DNA of 64,000 bases from Zoogloea sp. (lineage in GTDB: Bacteria > Pseudomonadota > Gammaproteobacteria > Burkholderiales > Rhodocyclaceae), in the NCBI GenBank assembly GCA_016720685.1, contig JADKKC010000023.1:5898-69897 (forward strand). Direction: 5' to 3'. Positions 25,248-35,200 of the stretch are shown in pieces. Below the pieces are notes generated by a model. That model was not told the DNA's origin. It worked only from the letters and a program-made list of their open reading frames with translations, and did not search any database. A program made the translations under genes and the position numbers. Every line of letters begins with the position of its first letter. The first letter of the stretch is position 1.

Positions 25248-26612
25248 TCAGGCCTTCCTGGCCTTGACCGGGCGCTTCCAGCCCGCCACGGAAACCTGCT
25301 TGGCACGGGACACGGTGAGCTGGTCGGCCGGCGCATCTTTGGAGAGGGTGGTGCCGGCCCCCAGCGTGGCGCCGCGGCCGACCCGCACCGGGGCGACAAG
25401 CTGCGTATCGGAGCCGATGAACACGTCGTCCTCGATGATGGTGCGGAACTTGTTGGCGCCGTCGTAATTGCAGGTGATGGTACCGGCGCCGACATTGACC
25501 CGCTGGCCGATGTCGGCGTCGCCCACGTAGGCCAGGTGATTGGCCTTGGAGTGATCGGCGATCACGCTGTTCTTTACCTCGACGAAGTTGCCCAGGTGCA
25601 CGTCCTTGCCCAACACGGTGCCCGGGCGGGTGCGGGCGTAGGGGCCGATGACGCAGACTTCGCCCATCACCGTGTCCTCGATCTGCGAGAAGGCGGCAAT
25701 TTTGCTGCCGGCGCCGATGCGGGAGTTTTTCACCACGCAGTTGGCGCCGATGCGCACGCCGTCGCCGAGTTCGACGCAGCCTTCAAAGATGCAGTTGATG
25801 TCGATTTCCACGTCGCGACCACAGATGAGCGAACCGCGCACGTCGATGCGGGCCGGGTCGATGACGGTGACGCCGGCGTCGGTGAGGCCACGGGCGATGT
25901 TGCGCTGGTAGATGCGCTCCAGCTCGGCGAGCTGGGTCTTGTTATTGACGCCGAGGGTTTCCTCGAAGGCGTCGGGCTGGGTGGTGATCACCTCCAGCCC
26001 GTCGGCCACGGCCATCGCGATGATGTCGGTGAGGTAATACTCGCCCTGGGCGTTGTCGTTTTTAAGATTGGCCAGCCAGTGGCGCAGGCGCTCGACGGGA
26101 GCGGCGAGGATGCCGGTGTTCACTTCGCACACCTGGCGCTCTTCAGGCGTGGCGTCCTTCTCTTCGACGATGCGCGTCACCTTGCCGGCGGCATCGCGCA
26201 GGATGCGGCCGTAGCCGGTGGGGTCGGTCATATTGACCGTGAGCAGGGACAACCGTTTTTCGCCGGAGGCGGCCATCAGGCGCTGCAGGGTCGGCACGCC
26301 GATCAGCGGCACGTCGCCATACAGGATCAGGGCCGTGTCGCCGTCCTCGACCAGCGGCATGGCTTGCTGCACCGCATGACCAGTGCCCTGGGGCGGGTCC
26401 TGGCGGGCCCAGGCGAGATCGGGCGCATCGAGGGCTTCGCGCACCACTTCACCCCCGTGGCCATAGACCACGACGATGCGCCGGGCCTCCAGCGTACGGG
26501 CCGTATTGAGCACATGGGCCAGCATCGGCTTGGCAGCCAGCGGCTGGAGAACCTTGGGCAGCACCGAGCGCATGCGTTTGCCTTGGCCGGCGGCGAGAAC
26601 GATCACTTCCAT
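25248..26612 (-). CDS. glmU: Bifunctional GlmU: glucosamine-1-phosphate acetyltransferase / UDP-GlcNAc pyrophosphorylase
   Basis: A 454-residue enzyme that acetylates glucosamine 1-phosphate and then couples it to UTP, giving UDP-GlcNAc for peptidoglycan and LPS. The N-terminal uridylyltransferase has LAAGQGKRMRS and the loop YGDVPLIG; the C-terminal half is a left-handed beta-helix with hexapeptide repeats and the active-site stretch YVGDADIGQRVNVGAGTITCNYDG. I chose ATG 26612 because AAGGG lies about 6 bases before it, whereas the ATG at 26618 touches that RBS. It is probably the first gene of a glmU-glmS operon. Confidence 0.96.
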   Translation of the reverse strand: MEVIVLAAGQGKRMRSVLPKVLQPLAAKPMLAHVLNTARTLEARRIVVVYGHGGEVVREALDAPDLAWARQDPPQGTGHAVQQAMPLVEDGDTALILYGDVPLIGVPTLQRLMAASGEKRLSLLTVNMTDPTGYGRILRDAAGKVTRIVEEKDATPEERQVCEVNTGILAAPVERLRHWLANLKNDNAQGEYYLTDIIAMAVADGLEVITTQPDAFEETLGVNNKTQLAELERIYQRNIARGLTDAGVTVIDPARIDVRGSLICGRDVEIDINCIFEGCVELGDGVRIGANCVVKNSRIGAGSKIAAFSQIEDTVMGEVCVIGPYARTRPGTVLGKDVHLGNFVEVKNSVIADHSKANHLAYVGDADIGQRVNVGAGTITCNYDGANKFRTIIEDDVFIGSDTQLVAPVRVGRGATLGAGTTLSKDAPADQLTVSRAKQVSVAGWKRPVKARKA

Positions 26613-26805
26613 GGACATCCCTTAATGCGGTTTGAATGTATTCTCGCGGATTTTAGCACGTCGATATTTCAGGCTTTTGCGACACAGTTCTCGCTTTGAG
26701 GCCAGGCCACTGATGCAATGCAACATTCTTCTGATCTAGTGCTAAAGTTCCCGGCACGCCTTTCCGTAGAACCGTCATGCTGCATTGCAAAATCCAGGAA
26801 ATGTC

Positions 26806-28218
26806 ATGAACCATCAAAACCGCGACTTCATCCAGAACCGGACTTTCGACGAGATCGCAGTCGGTGACTCCGCCCAGCTCGTCCGCACCCTTCTGCCCGA
26901 GGACATCCACCTCTTCGCCGTGATGTCGGGCGACGTGAACCCGACTCACGTGGACCCTGAATTCGCCCGCTCCAGCCAGTTCCGCGAAGTGGTTGGCCAC
27001 TCGATGTGGGGCAGCGTGCTGATCTCGTCCATCCTCGGCACCGAATTTCCCGGCCCCGGCACCGTCTATGTCGGCCAGACCCTCAAGTTCTGGCGTCCGA
27101 TCACCATCGGCGACACCCTTACCGTCACGATCACCTGTATCCAGCGCTTCGAGCACAACCATCATCTGCTGCTCGAATGCCAGTGCATCAACCAGGACGG
27201 CCTGAAGGTCATCGACGGCACCGCCGAGGTGATGGCCCCCACCGAAAAAATCAAGCGGCCGCGCATGGCCATGCCGGAAATCACCATTTCCGACCGCCAG
27301 CAGCGCTATCTCCACGTGCTGGAAATGACCAAGGGCATGGAGCCGGTCCCCATGGCGGTCGCCCATCCCTGCGACACGGAATCCCTGCGCGGCCCAATCC
27401 AGGCCCGCGACGCCGGCCTGATCATTCCGGTGCTGGTCGGCCCCGAGAGCAAGATCCGCGAAGTGGCCGAGCGCGAAGGCATCGACTTGCACGGCGTGCG
27501 CATCATCGACGTGGCCCACAGCCACGCCGCGGCCGAAACCGCCGTGCGCCTCGCCCGCACCGGCGAAGTCGAAGCCCTGATGAAGGGCTCGCTGCACACC
27601 GACGAACTGATGAGCGAAGTGGTCAACAAGGAAACCGGCCTGCGCACCGCGCGCCGCATTTCCCACGTTTTCATGGCCGACGTGCCGACCTACCCGCACC
27701 CGCTCCTGATCACCGACGCGGCCATCAACATTGCGCCAAGCCTCGAAGACAAGATGCACATTGTCCAGAACGCCATCGAGCTGGCCATCATGATGGGCGT
27801 GCCCGAACCCAAGGTGGCGATCCTGTCGGCGGTCGAGACGGTCAACGTCAAGATCCGCTCCACGCTCGACGCCGCCGCGCTGTGCAAGATGGCCGACCGC
27901 GGCCAGATCCGCGGTGGCCTCCTCGACGGCCCGCTCGCTTTCGACAACGCGGTGTCCCTGGTTGCCGCCAAGACCAAGGGCATCCGCTCCGCCGTCGCCG
28001 GCCAGGCCGACATCCTCGTCGTGCCCGATCTCGAATCCGGCAACATGGTTGCCAAGCAGCTCGAATACCTGGCTGATGCGCTGATGGCTGGCGTGGTGCT
28101 CGGCACCCGCGTCCCCATCGTGCTCACCAGCCGTGCCGATACCGCCGAAACCCGTACTGCATCCTGCGCCATTGCACAGCTGATGGCCCACAAACGTCGC
28201 CAGGGAGTCCGCCTGTGA
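26806..28218 (+). CDS. MaoC-phosphate acetyl/butyryltransferase fusion
   Basis: A 470-residue two-domain enzyme. Residues 1-150 form a MaoC hotdog enoyl-CoA hydratase-like domain (EDIHLFAVMSGDVNPTHVDPEFARSSQF with the Asp/His hydratase pair); residues about 165-465 are a phosphotransacetylase/phosphotransbutyrylase domain (DAAINIAPSLEDKMHIVQNAIELA). Such fusions are annotated as bifunctional enoyl-CoA hydratase/phosphate acetyltransferase. The reaction would give an acyl phosphate plus CoA, which the acetate kinase encoded next would turn into acid plus ATP. The start at 26806 follows CAGGAAA. The stop overlaps the GTG of ackA (GTGA). Confidence 0.92.
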   Translation: MNHQNRDFIQNRTFDEIAVGDSAQLVRTLLPEDIHLFAVMSGDVNPTHVDPEFARSSQFREVVGHSMWGSVLISSILGTEFPGPGTVYVGQTLKFWRPITIGDTLTVTITCIQRFEHNHHLLLECQCINQDGLKVIDGTAEVMAPTEKIKRPRMAMPEITISDRQQRYLHVLEMTKGMEPVPMAVAHPCDTESLRGPIQARDAGLIIPVLVGPESKIREVAEREGIDLHGVRIIDVAHSHAAAETAVRLARTGEVEALMKGSLHTDELMSEVVNKETGLRTARRISHVFMADVPTYPHPLLITDAAINIAPSLEDKMHIVQNAIELAIMMGVPEPKVAILSAVETVNVKIRSTLDAAALCKMADRGQIRGGLLDGPLAFDNAVSLVAAKTKGIRSAVAGQADILVVPDLESGNMVAKQLEYLADALMAGVVLGTRVPIVLTSRADTAETRTASCAIAQLMAHKRRQGVRL

Positions 28219-29414
28219 AAGCTGTTCTCATCCTCAACGCTGGTTCGTCCAGCCTCAAGTTCGCGCTTTTCCCGATGACCCCCAAGCTGGCCGACATGCC
28301 GCGCCTGTCGGGCCAGGTGGAAGGCATCGGTGCCGAACCGCTGATGCACGCCAAGGACAACAACACTGGCGAGCGCTTTACCGAAGCCCTCGCGGTTCCG
28401 CCCGACACCGACCAGAACGGCCAGCACCGCCTGGCACTGGAATTCATCTTCGGCTGGATCAACCGCCACAGCCCCGGCGTCGAGATCGTCGCGGCCGGCC
28501 ACCGCATCGTGCACGGCGGCGACCACTACGGCGCGCCCGTGGTGCTGACGCCGGAAGTCGTGGCCGAGCTTGAAGCCCTGATTCCGCTCGCCCCGCTCCA
28601 CCAGCCCCACAACCTGCGGGCCATCAAGTCGCTGTTCTCGCTGATGCCGGACGTCAGGCAGGTCGGCTGTTTCGACACCGCCTTCCACCGCACCCGCCTG
28701 CCCGTGGCCGAGCGCTTCCCCGTGCCCCGCGCCCTCTTCAACGAAGGCGTCAAGCGCTACGGCTTCCATGGCCTGTCCTACGAATACGTGGCGCGTCAGC
28801 TGCCGGATCTGCTCGGCGAGGAAAAGGCCCGCGGCGGCATCGTGATCGCCCACCTGGGCAACGGCGCCAGCATGTGCGCGCTGCGCGACGGCCTCTCCCG
28901 CGACACCAGCATGGGCTTCACCGCGGTGGACGGCCTGATGATGGGCACCCGCACCGGCAGCCTCGACCCCGGCGTGATCCTGCACCTGGTTGAACAAAAG
29001 GGCATGGACGCCAAGGCGCTTTCAAACCTCATCTACAAGCAATCCGGCCTGCTCGGCGTTTCCGGCATCAGCCAGGACATGCGCGTGCTGCTCGAATCCG
29101 ACGAGGATTCGGCCAGGGAGGCCGTCGAGCTGTTCTGCTACCGGGCTGCCTGCATGGTCGGCCAGCTGTCGATGGCCTCCGGCGGCCTCGAGGCGCTAGT
29201 ATTCACCGGCGGCATCGGCGAGCACGCCGCGCCGATCCGCGCCCGCATCGCCGAATGGCTGGCCTGGACCGGACTGAGCCTCTACCCCGCCGCCAACCAG
29301 CGCCACGCCACCCGCGTCCATACCAAGGACAGCAAGGTCGAAGTGCTCGTCGTGCCGACCAACGAGGAATGGATGATCGGCCACCACGCGGTGAATCTGC
29401 TCGGCCTCGGCTAA
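28215..29414 (+). CDS. ackA: Acetate/propionate kinase
   Basis: A 399-residue ASKHA-family kinase forming ATP and acetate (or propionate/butyrate) from the acyl phosphate. Motifs include LILNAGSSSLKF near the N-terminus, GHRIVHGG, the catalytic-region FDTAFH, HLGNGASMCAL and FTGGIGEHAAPIR. It starts with GTG overlapping the stop codon of the MaoC-Pta gene, so the two are translationally coupled into one acyl-CoA-to-acid module. This may serve overflow metabolism or polyhydroxyalkanoate-linked acyl-CoA pools. Confidence 0.95.
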   Translation: MKAVLILNAGSSSLKFALFPMTPKLADMPRLSGQVEGIGAEPLMHAKDNNTGERFTEALAVPPDTDQNGQHRLALEFIFGWINRHSPGVEIVAAGHRIVHGGDHYGAPVVLTPEVVAELEALIPLAPLHQPHNLRAIKSLFSLMPDVRQVGCFDTAFHRTRLPVAERFPVPRALFNEGVKRYGFHGLSYEYVARQLPDLLGEEKARGGIVIAHLGNGASMCALRDGLSRDTSMGFTAVDGLMMGTRTGSLDPGVILHLVEQKGMDAKALSNLIYKQSGLLGVSGISQDMRVLLESDEDSAREAVELFCYRAACMVGQLSMASGGLEALVFTGGIGEHAAPIRARIAEWLAWTGLSLYPAANQRHATRVHTKDSKVEVLVVPTNEEWMIGHHAVNLLGLG

Positions 29415-29526
29415 ACTCGGCCACCCGACTCGAAACTCAACGCACCCGCGGTAACTGGATTCGTCTTCCCTCAAAAGCGGCGCCAGATACCGCCTCACCT
29501 CGGTGAGCCGCCCAGGACACCTGAAC

Positions 29527-30639
29527 ATGCCCCTCTTATCCCGGAAAGCCCTCCTGTCCCCGAGTCTGGTCCTCACAAGCGCGGCACCGCTCAACAAGGA
29601 CCAGAAGGCCTTCAATACCCTGATCAAGAAAATCGACGCCCGGCGCGCCGAACTGGCCGACTGGGGCGAGGCGATACCCCTGTTCAAACAGCGATACGTC
29701 AGCGAACTGCTGCCGCTACGAGACAGGGAAACCGCCCTGCACATCCAGCTCGCCCTGAGCCTGGACATGGCCCATGGCCAAAAAGGCGTGACCAAGGGCG
29801 AGAAGCGCAAGCTATCGACCATGATCGCCGAGCTTGCGCTGCTTGTCCTTGCGCGCAAGGATGATGACCAGATCAAGGCCTTGTACAACACGCACAGCCA
29901 GTCCGATTTTGACGTCGAGGAGGCGGCCCGGCAGAACGATATGAAATCCATGCTGGAGGAGATGCTCGGCATGGATTTGGGCGACGACATTGACCTGAAC
30001 TCACCCGATGAGGTGATGCAGCGGTTGGAAAGCCAGTTCCGGGCGCAGCACGAGGCCGGGCAGGGCCAGACTGCGCCACGCAAAAAAACGGCCAAGCAAC
30101 TGGCCCGCGATGCCCAGCGCGAAGCGGAAGAAAAACAAATGAGCCAGTCGATCCGCGAGGTCTATCGCAAGCTGGCCAGCGCCCTGCACCCGGACCGGGA
30201 ACCGGACCCGGTCGAGCGGCAGCGTAAGACCGAGCTGATGCAGCGCGCCAATGAAGCCTATGAAAAAGGCAATTTGCTGCAATTGCTGGAGTTGCAGCTG
30301 CAACTGGAACACATTGATCAGGCCCACCTGGCGACGCTCGGTGAGGAGCGGCTCAAGCACTACATCAAGATTCTGAAAGGCCAGCTGGGAGAGCTGGAGG
30401 CGGAAATCCAGCACGTCGAATACGGATTTGCTGCCGAGTTTGGCCTGTCGCCCTTCGAGAGACTCCGCCCTCACGAACTGATGCCGATGCTGCATGCCGA
30501 CCTGGCCGACTGTGAGATCAACATTCGGCGCGTGCAGGCAGAGCTGGACAATGTCGGCGACCCGAAGCAGCTCAAAGCCTGGCTGAAGACCATCACCCTG
30601 CGTCGCCAGCGCACCACGGACCTGGATTTCCCCTTCTGA
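29527..30639 (+). CDS. J-domain-containing protein of unknown role
   Basis: A 370-residue, highly charged and probably helical cytosolic protein. Near the middle lies a J-domain-like segment: REVYRKLASALHPDREPDP at about residues 210-228 contains the HPD tripeptide (221-223) that contacts DnaK, followed by ELMQRANEAYEKGN as helix III. The flanking regions are Lys/Glu-rich with likely coiled coil (QLARDAQREAEEKQ). It lacks DnaJ zinc fingers and G/F region, so it is a class C type J protein. I chose ATG 29527; the frame opens at a weaker codon at 29503. It stands alone between ackA and the convergent gltD. Partner DnaK is inferred. Confidence 0.75.
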   Translation: MPLLSRKALLSPSLVLTSAAPLNKDQKAFNTLIKKIDARRAELADWGEAIPLFKQRYVSELLPLRDRETALHIQLALSLDMAHGQKGVTKGEKRKLSTMIAELALLVLARKDDDQIKALYNTHSQSDFDVEEAARQNDMKSMLEEMLGMDLGDDIDLNSPDEVMQRLESQFRAQHEAGQGQTAPRKKTAKQLARDAQREAEEKQMSQSIREVYRKLASALHPDREPDPVERQRKTELMQRANEAYEKGNLLQLLELQLQLEHIDQAHLATLGEERLKHYIKILKGQLGELEAEIQHVEYGFAAEFGLSPFERLRPHELMPMLHADLADCEINIRRVQAELDNVGDPKQLKAWLKTITLRRQRTTDLDFPF

Positions 30640-30650
30640 CCCACCTGACG

Positions 30651-30665
30651 CCCCGCGTCGCGGGG
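30651..30665 (+). terminator. Short GC hairpin after the J-domain gene
   Basis: CCCCGC pairs with GCGGGG around GTC, starting 11 bases after the TGA at 30637-30639. It is followed by TTCATC, a weak T-run. Confidence 0.4.
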
Positions 30666-30690
30666 TTCATCACGGCCTCCCGAAAAACAC

Positions 30691-30763
30691 AATCCCCGCC
30701 CGGCGAAGTCCGCCGGGTGGGGATTGGATAAGCATCTGCTTGAAGCCCGGAAAATTCCGGGCT
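30691..30763. terminator. Two hairpins between convergent genes
   Basis: AATCCCCGCCCGGCG at 30691-30705 pairs imperfectly with CGCCGGGTGGGGATT at 30711-30725. A second, perfect stem AGCCCGGAA/TTCCGGGCT lies at 30744-30763. They sit between the J-domain gene and gltD, which converge, and can stop transcription from both sides. Confidence 0.6.
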
Positions 30764-30785
30764 TGTTACTTGAAACGCTCCGCGA

Positions 30786-32249
<1,464 letters not shown>

Positions 32250-32250
32250 G

Positions 32251-35200
32251 TTACGCGGCCTCCAGTTCGTTCTGTTTTTGCGCGGCCATTTCGGCCAGCG
32301 CACGGCGGTATTCGTGCGGCATCACCTTGACGAACCTGCAGCGGGAGGCTGCCCAGTCAGCCAGGATGGTCTTGGCGGTTTCGCTACCGGTGTAGGTGGC
32401 ATGACGTTCGATGAGCATCTTGAGCAGGGCTTCGTCAGCCATGCCCAGGTGGCGCACGTCGACACGGCCATGGCCTTCGAGGTCGTCCCCGGCCTCGCTG
32501 CCCTGGCGGGCGGCAAACTCTTCCTCGACCGGCTCCAGGGCCACCTGGGCCATGTTGCAGCGGCCTTCGAAGGTGCCGTCTTCATCGAACACGTAGGCGA
32601 CGCCGCCGGACATGCCCGCCGCAAAGTTGCGGCCGGTCATGCCGAGGACCACCACGGTGCCGCCCGTCATGTATTCGCAGCCGTGGTCGCCCACGCCTTC
32701 CACGACGGTGGTGGCACCGGAGTTGCGCACCGCGAAACGCTCGCCGCCAACGCCGGCGAAGTAGGCCTCGCCTTCGGTGGCGCCGTAGAGCACGGTGTTG
32801 CCGATGATGATGTTGCTCGACGTATCGCACTTGAAGCCAGGCGCCGGGCGCACGACGATACGGCCGCCGGAGAGGCCCTTGCCGACGTAATCGTTGCCTT
32901 CACCCACGAGTTCGAGGGTCAGACCGCGGGACAGGAAGGCGCCGAAGCTCTGACCGGCCGTGCCGTTGAGCTTGACATGCACGGTGTCGTCGGGCAGGCC
33001 AGCGTGACCGTACTTGGCCGCGAACTTGCCGGACAGCATGGCGCCAACCGTACGGTTGATGTTGCGCACCGGGACTTCGAAGGAAACCTTCTCGCCCTTT
33101 TCAAGGGCCGGCCTGGCCAGCTCGATGAGCTGGTTGTCCAGCGCCTTGCCCAGGTTGTGGTCCTGGACTTCGGTGTGGATGCGCGGTACGTCGGCAGGCA
33201 CGTTCGGCAGGTGGAAGATACGGCTGTAATCAAGGCCGCGGGCCTTCCAGTGCTCGATGCCGGCCTTCATGTCGAGCAGGTCGGCACGCCCGATCAGCTC
33301 GTCGAACTTGCGAACGCCAAGCTGAGCCATCAGTTCGCGAACTTCCTCGGCAACGAAGAAGAAGTAATTGACGACGTGCTCGGGCTGGCCGGAGAAGCGC
33401 TTGCGCAGGGTCGGATCCTGGGTGGCAACGCCAACCGGACAGGTGTTGAGATGACACTTGCGCATCATGATGCAGCCTTCGACGACCAGCGGCGCGGTGG
33501 CGAAGCCGAATTCGTCGGCGCCCAGCAGCGCGCCGATGACGACGTCACGACCGGTCTTGATCTGACCATCGACCTGCACACGGATACGGCTGCGCAGGCG
33601 GTTGAGCACCAGGGTTTGCTGGGTTTCGGCCAGGCCGAGTTCCCACGGCGAACCGGCGTATTTGATCGACGACAGGGGCGAGGCGCCCGTGCCGCCGTCG
33701 TGACCGGCGATCACCACGTGGTCGGCCTTGGCCTTGGCGACACCTGCAGCAACCGTGCCGACGCCCACCTCGGACACCAGCTTGACGGAGATATCCGCCG
33801 CCGGGTTGGTGTTCTTCAGGTCGTGGATAAGCTGGGCCAGATCCTCGATCGAGTAGATGTCGTGGTGCGGCGGGGGCGAAATCAGGCCAACGCCCGGAAC
33901 CGAGTGACGCAGGAAGCCGATGTACTCGGACACCTTGTGGCCGGGCAGCTGACCGCCTTCGCCGGGCTTGGCGCCCTGGGCCATCTTGATCTGGATCTGG
34001 TCGGCGTTCACCAGGTATTCGGTGGTGACACCGAAGCGGCCGGAAGCCACCTGCTTGATCGACGAACGCAGGCTGTCGCCGGCCTGCAACTGCAGATCAC
34101 GCTCGATACGGCTGGCGCCGATGATCTCGGACAGCTTGGTCGGCTGGTTGATCGGGATGAAACGCTTCGGATCTTCGCCGCCTTCACCGGTGTTCGAACG
34201 ACCGCCGATGCGGTTCATCGCCACGGCCAGCGTGGTGTGCGCTTCGGTGGAAATGGAGCCGAGGGACATGGCGCCAGTAGCGAAACGCTTGACGATGTCC
34301 TTCGCGGATTCGACCTCTTCCAGCGGCACAGGCGCGCCAACGGGCTTGAGTTCGAACAGGCCGCGCAAGGTCATGTGGCGCTTGCCCTGATCATTGATGA
34401 TCTTGGCGTATTCCTTGTAGGTGTCGAACTGGTTGGAGCGGGTCGCGTGCTGCAGCTTGGCGATGGCGTCCGGAGTCCACATGTGCTCGTCGCCACGGAC
34501 ACGGTAGGCGTATTCACCGCCGGCATCCAGCATGTTGGCCAGCACCGGGTCGGCACTGAAGGCCTGCTGGTGCAGACGGATGGTTTCTTCCATCACTGCA
34601 AACACGCTGATGCCTTCAACCTGCGACGAAGTACCGGTGAAGTACTTTTCGATCAGGGACTTCTGAAGACCGATGGCTTCGAAGATCTGCGCACCGGTGT
34701 AGGACATGAAGGTTGAGATGCCCATCTTGGACATGACCTTCATCAGGCCCTTGCCGACGCCCTTGATGAAGTGCTTGATGTACTTGTCGGCGGTTGCGGG
34801 ATCGCCCTTGGCCAGCTCGGTGAGGGTTTCGAGCGCCAGGTAAGGGTGCACCGCTTCGGCACCGTAACCTGCGAGCACCGCGAAATGGTGGGTTTCGCGG
34901 GCAGAGCCGGTTTCGACAACCAGGCCGGTACGGGTGCGCAGCCCCTTGGTGACCAAGTGCTGGTGAACCGCCGAGGTGGCGAGCAGAGCCGGGATGGCCA
35001 CGTTGAGCGCATCGACCTTGCGGTCGGAGACGATCAGGATGTTGGAGCCGTTGAGCACCGCATTTTCGGCTTCAGCGCACAGCGAGGCCAGGCGGGCTTC
35101 GACGCCTTCCTTGCCCCAGGCGAGCGGATAGCAGATGTCCAGCTCGGCAGAGCGGAACTTGTTTTCGGTGTAGCGGGCGATCTCGCGCAGCTTCGCCATG

